Under the pieces are notes generated by a model. It had not been told where the DNA came from and did no database searches. It was given only the letters and a program-made list of their open reading frames with translations. Positions 44,690-55,645 of a stretch of 64,000 bases of DNA are shown piece by piece (within the stretch, counting starts at the first letter, position 1; the number at the start of each line of letters is the position of its first letter). Location: assembly GCA_024734495.1 (NCBI GenBank), contig JALMQS010000612.1, positions 1,255,979 to 1,319,978 of the forward strand, written 5' to 3'. The position numbers and the translations under genes are program-made. This stretch comes from Forficula auricularia (lineage: Eukaryota > Arthropoda > Insecta > Dermaptera > Forficulidae).

Positions 44690-45206
44690 TGATACTTTGA
44701 AATTGTTCAATATGTGGGCAGCACAATTAACGCCTATCAATTTATGTTTACTTGATTGTTCCATTTTAAATAAAACATTATTTTTTCTCTGGCAACCATA
44801 CCAAAATTGCTGTTAAATTGAACGTTTTTGCCGAGAGTAGCAGAATTTTATATATTGAAGGAGACAATAAAAGGGTGTGTCTTCTGCTGGAATTATAAAT
44901 TTTATTTATTTATAACTCGTTATAAATAAATAAAATTTATAATTCCAGCATAAGACACACTCTTTTATTGTCTCCTTCAAAATTGCTGTTGGTATTATCA
45001 GCACACAAAGCGAATACTTTATTAGTAATTTCAAATTTTGACAGTGATTCCTTGATGCAATTTGTTAATATATCTGAAGTTTCTCCAGAAAGATTATTTA
45101 TATTCAAAATTTTTACTTTGACACCGCAATTGGGTAAAAAATATCTGTCCAGAATTGTGCTCAATTTACTATTACCATGATTCGAATAATCCGAATAAAT
45201 AGTTAT
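44690..45206 (-). pseudogene. hAT transposase catalytic-region fragment, split by an insertion
   Basis: Minus strand 45206-44991: 'ITIYSDYSNHGNSKLSTILD', 'CGVKVKILNINNLSGETSDI', 'KVFALCADNTNSNF'. After the P1 insertion (44815-44978 plus duplication) it resumes 44814-44690: 'NFGMVARE', a one-base shift, then 'NNVLFKMEQSSKHKLIG' and 'VNCAAHILNNF'. The D..N.SNHG, CADNTN and C.AH.LNN blocks are those of the hAT RNase H-like fold (ZBED/SCAND3-like subgroup). Ends are truncated. Confidence 0.8.
44815..44978. mobile_element. Palindromic hammerhead element P1, copy B (centre deleted)
   Basis: 164 bp with AAAATTGCTGTT at 44803-44814 and 44979-44990. Tail GCCGAGAGTAGCAG at 44830-44843, then the two arms. 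Deletion of the centre removed both ribozyme cores. Inserted inside the hAT transposase codons for NF. Confidence 0.85.
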
Positions 45207-45881
45207 ATGCGTCGACTTTACAAAATAAAGGACAAAACGCCTATTTTAGAAAATACATAAAGTTAGAGGACATTGAAGTGAAATAAAGGAATGTCCTTTT
45301 AAATAGAGGACGTATGGTCACTATTTTACGATCATAAAATTTTTTTCGGGACATCCTCTCAAATTATGAGGTTGGGTAAGAAAATATTTCATACACAATT
45401 TGAGATCGATCGGGCAACCCTTTGAGGTGGCTCATCTCATTTGAAAATTTGATATTTTAAGAATTTCTCTCTATTCGGCTACTATATTTGGTATACGTCG
45501 TTAAATTGAAACAAAGAATAAAAACATCGTTGACAATGAAATTAGTAAGTATTATTTTGTGAAATCCCACCCCTACCTTTGTCATTCAGTCATTATTAAA
45601 ATACATAGAACAATAGAAAAAAAATTCAAGTGAATTCTATATGATGGCGATTTGCCTACCTCTTAGGCGTACACCGAGAAAAATATTTATTTGAGTCACA
45701 TAAGAGTAATAAAAGTAAAAAATTTATATATATAAAAGGGATTTAACATTCACATAGAAGTAAATGAATAGAAATACGATTATTGTCGCAAAATGAAGTT
45801 TACTTATCAAATATGAAGTTTTACAAATCTGCGTTCAAGGTTGATTTCATACTGTCGGATATTTTTTCCTATATTCTGAAA

Positions 45882-47991
45882 CTATTTGCAGAATACATAC
45901 TCTTCTTCGCTTCTTGAAAGGATTTTATTGTAGTCTTCCATGAGTTTCACTACTCGTTCAGCAGTGTCTTGAAGTTTTTTTACAATTTCCAGTCCAATTT
46001 GAAAACTGCTATCATCTTCCCATTCAAGAGGATCTTTTTGTAAAAAATCCACTGGGATGGAAAATCTCACAAAAGATCCTCTTGTATTTTGTGAAATGAG
46101 ATTCTCTATGCCCTTTGTTAAAAAAATTTCCACATCATTCGGAAAAATTTCGAATTTTTCCACACTGTTGTCCCCGTTGCTATCGATTTTATCCAGTGCC
46201 TCCACCATCTGTATCTTGGCGTCACACCCAATTTCATTGTCAAAAAATGCTAAAGCTGCTGTTTCTGGTGCCAGATACCACAAATGGTTACATAATTTAT
46301 GTATTGCGATATGGCTTATATTTCCTCATCAACTTAAAAATTCTAAGCCCAGTCGAGGAGCTTTTGCAGGCATTGGAGCTTGAATACAAACTTTAAGATA
46401 AAGTTTGGCAAGAAAGATGGAAATATCCCGAATCCCAAATTTTTCTTCTTTGTTCAAAGTGAACTCGCCCCGGAATAAATAAATTTTTAAGCTATGTATT
46501 GCCTTCGCCATCCATCAAGCGTGGTGATACGCTCCTGGACCTCGAAAAGAAATACCTCTGGGAGGTGTTTTGCCCAAGAAAATGATGACCAGCTCAAGGA
46601 ATTCGCGGTAATCTTCACGCAGCTGCTTCACTTCTTTTAAATAATTTAGGGTCCCCTCCGATCATTGAACCAGGGCGTCATATTTTCTTTGAGAAACCAG
46701 AAAGAGCTTATCTTCTTCAATTGTGATCATTTTTAAAACATGAGCGTGTGCGATATCAAAAAGGTCATCCAACATGTCACGAAAATCCCGCTGGCGTTTT
46801 TCTTGAAGTGTTCAGTATGGCGTTTACAATTTTTTTGTAAATTCTTCCATTCTTTCTACAACGATTCTAACTTTTCAATACTGTGTTGTAATTTTTTTGT
46901 TGGGATGCGCGCTTTCTCCAAAAAACTTCAACTTCTTTAATGACCAGATTAGTAGATTCACTTTACTCATATTATAAAACGAGCTTTTTGTGCGTGCCTT
47001 CGGCACGCCCTCGAAACTCAGCCCTCCGGGCTGATGCCCTGGCGGGCGGCGCCCCAGTCCAAAAATTTTATTCCTCTTAAAACACCACACTCCAAATGTA
47101 TACCTGTAAACTCCCGAAAATACATAGTCTCTTAAAAGTTTCGCCTCATTTTCGTTCAGACACAGCTTCAGAAATGAGGCTCTAGATATGAATCTGGAAG
47201 TATTTTTTTCTCTATAATCTACAGCATTGTGATATTTTTTGTGTGGAAATAGATTTATTTAAATAAGTGGGATTGTGTGAGGAGGAGAATTATATTATAT
47301 CATTTTTTTAAAATTCGATAATGTATATAAGGCTCCAAATATTTAAAAGAAATCACCTGTTGTTTGTATGAAATGACAGGCTGCTCCCTCCAGTATTGCC
47401 ATGAGAAACTCGGGCATGCGTGTCTTAAGTCGTTCAATTTTGTAAAAATCCAAAAATAATAATAACAAAATTTAGATTTTTAAAAAATTATAAAAAAGTT
47501 GCAAATTATTAAAAAATAAACAAATAATATATAAAATATAAATCAACTAAGATGTGATTAATTTATTTTTCTGTGCGCAAAGAAAAGCGAATTGAATATT
47601 TAATTTTTGAGTGGTGAGGCGAGGGGGGGGGGGAGGAATAATTATCAATATTTTAGGTTAAAAATAAAAACAATAAAACTTCTGTTACCATCGACAGTGA
47701 AATCTTTTATTCAACTAATATTAAAATTATCAATATATTTAATGTTTCTTAATTTAAAATCAATTGGAGTCTTTCATTTCAAATTACAATTAAAATTATA
47801 TTTCAAATTTGCCTCAAATATACCGACGGCATCAGCGCTCCCTTTTCGGCAGCATTCTCAGAGCGTTGTTACAAATTAATCTAGCCTCTTATATATAGTA
47901 TAAGAACTTGTCCGTTGGATGGCAATTTAGTACCAGTGATTTGACTTTCGTCATGATCGATCAGAAATAATTTTTGACTTCTTGTTTCCAT
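45882..47991 (-). pseudogene. Unrecognised transposon protein, ~395 codons, disrupted
   Basis: Starts with ATG at 47991: METRSQKLFLIDHDESQIT, GTKLPSNGQVL. The H3 insertion (about 46979-47905) follows. Then 'FYNM', 'ESTNLVIKEVEVFWRKARIP', 'LDDLFDIAHAHVLKMITIEE', 'YREFLELVIIFLGKTPPRGI', 'MAKAIHSLKIYLFRGEF', 'HLWYLAPETAALAFFDNEIG', 'DPLEWEDDSSFQIGLEIVKK' and 'RVVKLMEDYNKIL' to a stop at 45882. Several stops (e.g. TGA for Arg before WMAKAI) and frameshifts. I recall similar uncharacterised multicopy proteins in arthropods but know no function and see no DDE, HUH or tyrosine-recombinase motif. Its place between inverted repeats suggests a transposon gene. Confidence 0.65.
46979..47905 (-). mobile_element. 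Helitron-like family H3, long copy
   Basis: On the minus strand it begins near TATACTATATATAAGAGG, runs through AATTTGTAACAACGCTCTGA, a C-rich block (47625), and the conserved segment coding 'FGVWCFKRNKIF', and ends in stacked GC hairpins (AGCCCGGAGGGCT-type, GGGCGTGCCGAAGGCACGC) plus AAAAAGCTCGTT. Terminal hairpins resemble Helitrons; the end is CTCGT rather than CTRR. It splits the unknown transposon gene. Confidence 0.6.
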
Positions 47992-48269
47992 TTTAGATAT
48001 AAATTTTGTTTTTTAAATTTAAAAGTTATTTTTGAGGTACCTCGTCAAAAAACTCAAAATAGATTAACAATAGAATGGTTTGAACAACCCGTTAAAGGTA
48101 TATTTACAAAGAAAGCCAAGCAATCAGAGACTAGCTTAAGCTAAGTAGAGGGGGCAGATTTTGACTACTTGCTGACCTTTCAGAGAGAGAGTTTAGAGTT
48201 CAGAGAAGAGAGAAATAAACGTATTGAGAAGAAAACTTTAATATATTATTAATATAAATTGATTGATTA

Positions 48270-48274
<5 letters not shown>

Positions 48275-48302
<28 letters not shown>
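48275..48302. repeat. (TA)n microsatellite
   Basis: Uninterrupted TA dinucleotides. Confidence 0.9.
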
Positions 48303-48309
<7 letters not shown>

Positions 48310-48710
48310 GATTAATATATTTTTAATGATATTATAGAGTAGAATAGCTACATTTTAAAATTTTCTCGATATACACCTAAGAGGTAGGCAAAGCAGCCAT
48401 CATATAGAATTCACTTAATTTTTTTTTCTTTTGCTCTATGTGTTTTAATAATGACTGAATGACAAATGTAGGGGCGGGATTTCACAAAGTCATGTTTACT
48501 AATTTCACTGTCATCGATGTTTTTATTCTTTGTTTTAATTTAACGACGTATTACAAAATATAGTAGCCGAATAGACGGAAATTCTTAAAATTTCAAATTT
48601 TCAAATGATATGAGTCACCTCAAAGGGTTGTCCGATCGATCTCAAATTTTGTATGAATTATTATTTTACCCAATCTCATAATTTGAGCGGGTGCCCCGGA
48701 AACTTTTCCG

Positions 48711-49551
48711 GAAAAAAATATTTCACCAGGTATAGCTAATGGTCACCCTACTTATAAGATTAACTCCCATTTGGCTAGCTAAAGACCGTTTTTATCCCGA
48801 AAGCTATCTCTGAATATTAATTTTACTGATAGCTTCTCATTACTAACCCGGTTTAAGGTCTCCAGTCTATTAAATTTTAATTAGTGTCGTTGTCTCTATC
48901 TCTATTAATTCTCTTTTCTCAAAACGAGATGCCGATTCTTAAGAATTTTTTATTGTATTGAACTTATTCGCAGGACCACCGCACACCTGAGCGCTTCTAT
49001 ATTAGCAGAAGAAGAGACTCCCAGCAGAACCTTAAGGTTACACCATAAATTGTATTAGAATTTTTAAAATTTTAAAACAAAAAATGGCACAATTACAAAC
49101 CCTATTATTAAATTATTAGATAATTTTTGAAATAATTGAAATCGTTGATTCTATCATGAGTCAGGCTAACATGATGAAATTTTATTTAAGCATTGATTGG
49201 TTTTTTATTGATTTATTCTAAAATGACAGGAGCCACCATGCGTAATAATTTCAAAAAAATCGATAATTCATCTGCCAGTATATGTGTATGTAATTTATTA
49301 CATTAATCAGGTAGAGTGGCTTAGTGTGGGGATGAATCGTGTGTGTATGTGTGGGTGTATTAGCTCTCACCTGTTGAACAAATGGACTTGGCCCCTGGGA
49401 TTCCATCCAGCAAACAGGTGGATGCATCAAAGTTAACTGAACAAATGCAACTCACCATATGTCAAAGGCCTTCTCCATTGACATCCCTATAACAAACGCC
49501 CTTCATTCCAACATAAAATCAAAACGCAAAAATAAAATATATTAAAAAAAT

Positions 49552-49555
<4 letters not shown>
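48711..49555. other. Stretch without gene
   Basis: No protein-like frame or inverted ends; GTGTGTATGTGTGGGTGTAT near 49340. Confidence 0.35.

Positions 49556-49615
<60 letters not shown>
49556..49615. repeat. (TA)n microsatellite, ~60 bp
   Basis: Longest simple repeat of the window. Confidence 0.95.
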
Positions 49616-49618
<3 letters not shown>

Positions 49619-50400
49619 ATATAATTATATTAAATATATTATATATATTTTAAAAAGCAAGATGTTATTAAAAAATGAAAGTAAAATTAGAAAATAAAAT
49701 TTTCTATAATATCCAAACAATTTTTCTACTAAATGAATAATAATAAAACTACTAAATGAATAATAATAAAAATAAAATAATATAATTTTTCCGAAATACC
49801 TCAACACTCTTCAACAACAAGAATATACATAAACGGAAACTTTGGCTGATCACTGTGGATCCTTCCACGAGTCTCCATTAACTTATTAAAATAATTAAAT
49901 TTTAAGTTAAATTCCCCCGTCCTTTTTATTTTTAATTAATGAGTAAATTTATCGGGTATTAGAAAAAATATTTTCTACTTTTTAGTATACTACATCTATT
50001 AAAAAATATATAATATTATTTTATACGTTTTAAGTTGATCTATAGACCGTCTAATCAATAAGATTCGTTTTCGGACTAAAATGGACGCATGAAATTTGAA
50101 CTTTTCCCACCTTTAGTTAAGAAAAAGCATCACTTATTATCTTCTAGTATTAGATATAGAAAATTCTGCGTGATTTATATAATATCTTGTATGCCATAAT
50201 ATTATATTTTTTAATGTTTAAATTGTTTTCTGAAATTATTATTGTAATTACGAATATATATGTATAGTGTGAACAATGAAAACTTGTTCAAGACTTGGCC
50301 CAGTGGTTGCAGGTGGTGGGAATGAATGGAGAGTAAATATGTACCTTGAATAAAATCTTATATTATTAAATGAGAAATTCTTGTATATATATAATAGGTT
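49616..50400. other. AT-rich stretch without gene
   Basis: Nothing recognised. Confidence 0.4.
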
Positions 50401-51490
50401 TCTCGAAAACGGCTCTAATGATTTCGCTAAAAATTGGTGTACCTACTTATCAAGTCTCATGAGATATTAGTCATGTATAAATTTTAATCCTATTGAAATA
50501 AAGGAAGGGATGTAAATTAGTCATGTCGCAAAATAAATATTTTAATCGTTCATATCTCGTCTTCGATAAGTCCCAGAGCCTTGAACCTTAAGCTATATAG
50601 AGGCTACAAGAGGTACCACAAGATTTTGACTAAAATAGAAGTACCAAAAGTTGATGTTTACGTACGTAAGAATGTACCCCGTTGCATAACCATAAATCTC
50701 AGAGCTACGAAATTCGAAACTTATGCACTATAATATGCTAGAAGGAGTACAGCAATCTTTTGGCTGAAATAGGAGCACCGGAAGTTGACATTTACATGAA
50801 AGATTTTTCGTTTTTTTTTTGACTTTCTCAAAAACGGCACTAACTATTTTTTTTTTTAATTGGTGTACTTATCAAGTGTCATGAGTTATTAGTCGTGTAT
50901 AGATTTTCATCTGATTGAAATAAATGAAGGGGGTGTAAATTAGGGGTGTCGCAAAATAAATATTTTAATCGTTCATATCTCGTCTTCGGTAAGTCCCAGA
51001 GCCTTGAACCTTAAGCTATATAGAGGCTACAAGAAGTACCACAAGATTTTGACTAAAATATAAGTACCAAAAGTTGATGTTTACGTAGGTAAGAATGTAC
51101 CCCGTTGCATAACCATAAATCTCAGAGCTACGAAATTCCGAAACTTATGCACTATAATATGCTAGAAGGAGTACAGCAATCTTTTGGCTGAAATAGGAGC
51201 ACCGGAAGTTGACATTTACATGAAAGATTTTTCGTTTTTTTTGACTTTCTCAAAAACGGAACTAACTATTTTTTTTTTTTTAAATTGGTGTACTTATCAA
51301 GTGTCATGAGTTATTAGTCGTGTATAGATTTTCATCTGATTGAAATAAATGAAGGGGGTGTAAATTAGGAGTGTCGCAAAATAAATATTTTAATCTTTCA
51401 TATATCTTCTTCGCTAAGTCGCAGAGCCTTGAAATTTGAAACTTACGCTATTCAGAAGCAAAAAGTTACCGAGCATCGCTCGGTGCTCCA
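50401..51490 (+). repeat. ~425-bp unit repeated 2.5 times, hairpin end
   Basis: TTTCTC.AAAACGG starts units at 50401, 50826 and 51248. Units are nearly identical (CATATCTCGTCTTCG, GTACCCCGTTGCATAACC-like, TTTTGGCTGAAATAGGAGCA). The third, partial unit ends with hairpin ACCGAGCATCGCTCGGT at 51468-51484. A single split unit is at 21400-22720. Recent amplification is likely. Confidence 0.8.
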
Positions 51491-51789
51491 GGCACTATAT
51501 TATTAACATAATAATCCAACCAGTACCTCATAGCTTTCAAAATACTTAAATGTCAAATTCATTTTTATTTGACGTTCTTAAGGAGAGGACGAGGGTATTT
51601 ATGGAGATGTCTGTCTCTCATAGAAAGATCTAGTATTATATATTATTTAATATCACTTAATGGGGTGAGTGAATTGTGTAATCTAAGGGGAAGTTTAAAT
51701 TTAACTTATTAATTTTACTGTGGGCGGTATACTAACTAGGTGGGATCAATCAGAACCAGTAAATGAATACAAGTTGGAAAGAAGGACTT

Positions 51790-52102
51790 CCCAGGTAGCA
51801 AAAGAATAATCTATAAATATTCTGATAATATCTTCTCTGAACATTGGAATATCCTGTGAATAATCTTTCAATCTTCGTAGATATTCTGGGAATTTTCTTA
51901 GAACTAAAATATTCGTGTAGGACATTAAATTCCCTTTCCCGGAATATTCCTAGTTGCGCATTCTTGGAATATTCGTAAAAGAATATTCTCAGAAGATTAA
52001 TGCGCATACAAATATTCTGTTGATCTTCTGGAGATAATTGGAATATATATGTCCTTTAAATAACTTCTTATAATATTTTGGGTATATTGTGTGTTACCTG
52101 GG
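51790..52102. mobile_element. 313-bp element with CCCAGGTA ends and GGAATATTC motifs
   Basis: CCCAGGTAGCA at the left and TGTTACCTGGG at the right are inverted ends. The interior repeats GAATATTC/GGAATATTCC-like palindromes many times. Non-coding. Superfamily uncertain. Confidence 0.65.
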
Positions 52103-53171
52103 TAAAAGAGAATGAATATATATATTCATTCTCTTTTAATATATATAGTATATAGAGTTTATAAGCAATTTCATTCAAATTTTGTTTTGTTTGTGTTTTA
52201 GTCTGTATTACTATACCCATGATAAATCAAGACCGAAAGTTCTTTCTACTGCCAAAATGTTTGTATTTTCAAAATAAAGAACCGATTTTATTTTGTACTT
52301 CCTATCCCCAGCGGCGGGTTTCCTGGTTTCCCCTCTCTGTGGACACCTTAGGGTAAAGGGAAGGTAAAAAGAAACACGTTGTTGCAATATGATTATGAAA
52401 CATGATCATGTCTGAAACTATCCTTTGTGAGGAATAATCCACTCCGAGCAAAGGACTCGGAGTTTATTCACGTGTAGGTTAGTAAATATGACAATCGATA
52501 TCCGTTGTAATGTGATTGAGGTATAAATTCCATTATTGTTTGCTGTGATTTGTGACTGATCCAGTCATGTTTTTGAGTGACCTTTACTGGGTCGTGCGGG
52601 GTTCCATTGTTCATCGGCCCCAGGCTGGTTGGTACTGGAAGGTGGGGCTACTCTCCCCAGGAAGGTTTATCGACTTTTCAGTCTAGATCCGACACGCTTT
52701 ATTTTTAACAGGGTCATCCTGTAAAGGATGTGGTTCTTTCATGATGTGATGGAAGGTCTTTAGAAATAAAAGCGGCAGGCGTATTTGGGTATTGCCATGC
52801 CTGGTTACAGTGAAGAAAACTTAGAACTAAAAATATATCAATGACTCTTTTGAATTTTAAATATCAAAGAACATTTTTAATTATTGAACTCCCCTTCAAA
52901 AGCTAAATCTTTTTCAAGTTCGGAGCTCTTGTTACTGGATTTTAACGTTAAAAGACATTCAATGGAGTGTACAAATCTTTTTCCATCAACCTTTTTACTT
53001 TATTTTTCTTTCACTTATTTAGATATCATTCACTTATATGTAAATCCTCTCTCTCTATAAATTTGTTTCCCATTGAGAAATGGGAGTTGATTAGGCGTGA
53101 AGATGAACACATTTTTCAAATTCAGAATACTCTATGTTCCATATATTTTATCATAATCATAATCATTAGGA
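52103..53171. other. Unassigned stretch, partly GC-richer
   Basis: 52290-52800 is clearly less AT-rich (GCCCCAGGCTGGTTGGTACT near 52618; hairpin CTCCGAGCAAAGGACTCGGAG near 52441). No convincing protein. It may be the non-coding part of a retroelement. Confidence 0.3.
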
Positions 53172-53235
53172 AATATACAGCTCTAAGACTGGATTGACGT
53201 AACCACCTTCTACTCGACTCTATTCTAAGCCAACT
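53172..53235 (-). mobile_element. RTE-type LINE 3' end fragment
   Basis: ATACAGCTCTAAGACTGGAT and CTTCTACTCGACTCTATTC match the 3' end of the RTE copy at 3790-3850 (complement strand). Confidence 0.6.
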
Positions 53236-54004
53236 CTTTAAAAGTGCAAAAAAAGAATGTGGGCATCCAGGGTCCTCAAGAGCGGGTCCCTGGATTGAAT
53301 CTCATCGCCCCCCTCTATTAAATATTTGTTTAAATATAGCTATTCAAGCTGTTCAATAACCATATTCGGTAGGTACCCTGTTAAAAAATGTAAATTTACT
53401 ATATGTTTACAATACAGATAGATAGGAAATTTACAAGATTGCGATATAGTAAAAACAAAAAATACTACATATATTATATTGATAAAATCACTTAACTCAT
53501 AGCGAAAATATAAAAATAAATTGTAACTTTACTTTTTCTTGTTTTAATTAAATACGTATTACTAAAAAAATATTTTCCAAGATTACAATACTGGGTAATA
53601 TTAATATAAAGTTTTGAGGCCGTACTTCCCATTTTTTCATAGTAAAATTAAATAAGAAATTTTTAACAATGTACCTTCGATACCAACATAGCCCCTAATA
53701 ACTTTTTCTCTTTTCCTTCTTTTCATGATGAAGAATATAGGTCAGGAGTTGCCCTTCTTGAGGTAGCTGGTTCTTCTGTAATTAATTTTTGAAGGGTCCT
53801 ATGCTAGCGGTTAAATTCAAATGCCTTTATTTACAATATATTAATAAGAAGTGTATTAAAACGCCTTCTCAATTGATCACAAACCCAAAGGTTAAAAATT
53901 ATTTTTTCTTTATCCCGGAGTGCAATCACAATGAGGCAACGTCGAAAGACAATTATAAATTAAATTAAATTAGAGAGCAAAGAAAAGGTTTATTAATATA
54001 GACA
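53236..54004. other. Stretch without gene
   Basis: No recognisable feature. Confidence 0.35.
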
Positions 54005-54055
54005 AAAGGATGAGCCGGGGTTTGAACTCGGGATCTTCACGTGTCCGGTGAGATG
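54005..54055 (-). other. tRNA-like 3' half (SINE relic)
   Basis: Minus strand has CTCACCGGACACGTGAAGAT then CCCGAGTTCAAACCCCGGCT, which looks like an anticodon-to-T-arm region with a B-box-like GTTCAAACCC. No 5' half or A box. Confidence 0.45.
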
Positions 54056-54655
54056 CTTTTTTTTATAAGAGCGTAGCTCCTATATCCTTTTAGTCACTGA
54101 TCCCCGAACTCAAGCTAATACCTAATGTGTATATATATATGCGCCTGCTTAGCTATGGCCCATCAAGATCTTAAATAAAAAATTTAAGTCAATTACTTCA
54201 CCGAAAGTAGTCGTTTTTCGTTTTTGATTTCCAGTGGATCAATTATAAAAAGAAAAATTGATAGGATGATTTTAAACAAGCCTAGTCATATTATATACCT
54301 ACTAGTATTTATATAAATTGTACTAAGTTTATTTATTGTTTTTTGTATTTATATCTACTTATATTAGATTTATAATCTTGTTCTGAATTTATATTTCAAA
54401 TTTATATAATTTGTATTAAGTCTATTTATGTTTTTTTTCTTTTTTTTATATATATTTAACTAATAATCTATAATTTTTTTTTATACCTTTATCATTGGAC
54501 TTTGTTTTATAATTATAATATGTTTATGTTATCATCTATCTTTTCCTATTGTCTTTGTCATTTATACTTTATTTTTATATTATTTTTTTTCTCATACTTT
54601 ACTATTTATATACATGTACTTGTGATTTGTGAAAAAGGGTGTGACTGCCCGTTAA

Positions 54656-54686
<31 letters not shown>

Positions 54687-54867
54687 ATATATATACCTAT
54701 ATATAGAGTGATACTAAAAAAATATTTTATTTTATTTCTTGGCTTACCCTCCGAAGTGTAACTGCATTTTAGATAGAAAACGTCTAAACATTTTTACTCA
54801 AAGATTTAAATGACCCCGATATTTTTTACAAAGATAAATATTTATATTAAAAAACATTTGAAAAAAT
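54056..54867. other. AT-rich stretch with (AATA)n
   Basis: (AATA)n at about 54652-54690; otherwise nothing recognised. Confidence 0.4.
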
Positions 54868-54989
54868 ACTAATATTAATTCACAAAGAGAAATAAAGAGG
54901 TTGTCCTCTGCTTGATGCAAATAAACATATACTCACATATAAGTATATAGAAATTATATATCTGTATATATATATATATATATTATTTA

Positions 54990-55045
54990 TTTGTTTGAGA
55001 CTATAGTTTCGAAGACTTGGTCTTCATCATCAGTCTTTTTTAATT
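54990..55045 (-). ncRNA. Hammerhead ribozyme motif (P2 left arm)
   Basis: Minus strand: CTGATGA (55033-55027), stem II GAAGAC/GTCTTC with loop CAA, GAAAC (55010-55006), TATA, GTC (55001-54999). Core intact; stem I has 2 bp plus possible distal A-U pairing. Confidence 0.7.
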
Positions 55046-55284
55046 ATAAATATTATTTTTCATGGGGTAAATACTGTATGGATATTGAAAATTTCCGATC
55101 TTTACTTAGCTGGGAGCCAGTTAAAAATTAAAATCAACTTCCAGGTCACATTCATATTTAAACATTTGTATCCCTTTTTGTAACAATTCAATTTAATTTT
55201 AATTGGCTCCCAGCTAAGTAAAGATCGAAAAAAATTTCAATATCCATATGGTATTGACACCATGAAAAATAATATTATATTTAT

Positions 55285-55345
55285 AATTAAAAAAAGACTG
55301 ATGATGAAGACCAAGTCTTCGAAACTATAGTCTCAAACAAATAAA
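55285..55345 (+). ncRNA. Hammerhead ribozyme motif (P2 right arm)
   Basis: CTGATGA 55298-55304, stem II GAAGAC/GTCTTC, GAAAC 55321-55325, TATA, GTC 55330-55332. Core intact. Confidence 0.72.
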
Positions 55346-55524
55346 TAATATATACACAGATATATAATTTCGATATATATATGTGTGTATGTTTATTTGC
55401 ATCAAGCAGAGGACAACCTCTTTGTTTTAAATTGAAAGTTTTTGCCGAGAGTAGCAGAATTTTTATATATTGAAGGAGACAATAAAAGAGTGTGTCTTCT
55501 GATGGAATTATAAATTTTATTTAT

Positions 55525-55578
55525 TTATAACGAGACTATAGTTTCGAGGGCTTTGCCCCTTCATCAGTCTATTACAAT
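55525..55578 (-). ncRNA. Hammerhead ribozyme motif (P1 copy C, left arm)
   Basis: CTGATGA (55567-55561), GAAAC (55545-55541), GTC (55536-55534) on the minus strand. One base of stem II is deleted (GGGGC/GCCC pairing remains). Confidence 0.6.
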
Positions 55579-55591
55579 TCCCGCGAATACA

Positions 55592-55645
55592 TTGTAATAG
55601 ACTGATGAAGAGGGCAAAGCCCTCGAAGCTATAGTCTCGTTATAA
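55592..55645 (+). ncRNA. Hammerhead-like motif, mutated core (P1 copy C, right arm)
   Basis: CTGATGA 55602-55608 and perfect stem II GAGGGC/GCCCTC, but GAAAC is GAAGC (G at 55628), so cleavage is expected to fail. Confidence 0.6.

Larger units (their letters stand above)
44508..45323 (-). mobile_element. hAT element remnant with GGTGACCATA ends
   Basis: GGTGACCATA at 44509-44518 and TATGGTCACT at 45313-45322 are short inverted ends; just inside the right end is ATGTCCTTT..GGACGTATGG-type sequence common in hAT elements. Between them lies a hAT transposase piece. A (CA)n run is at 44645-44662. Confidence 0.6.
45347..48710 (-). mobile_element. ~3.4-kb transposon with ~350-bp inverted repeats and unknown protein
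   Basis: 45347-45695 is the reverse complement of 48363-48710 with moderate divergence (CTCAAATTATGAGGTTGGGTA; GAGATCGATCGG; CCTCTTAGG.GTA). Inside is a nearly complete pseudogene (45882-47991, minus), itself broken by a Helitron-like H3 copy. Exact termini and target duplication were not resolved. Confidence 0.65.

Noticed and set aside
46057..46396. Two plus-strand frames of ~90-108 codons
   Set aside because: Antisense shadows of the unknown transposon pseudogene on the minus strand.
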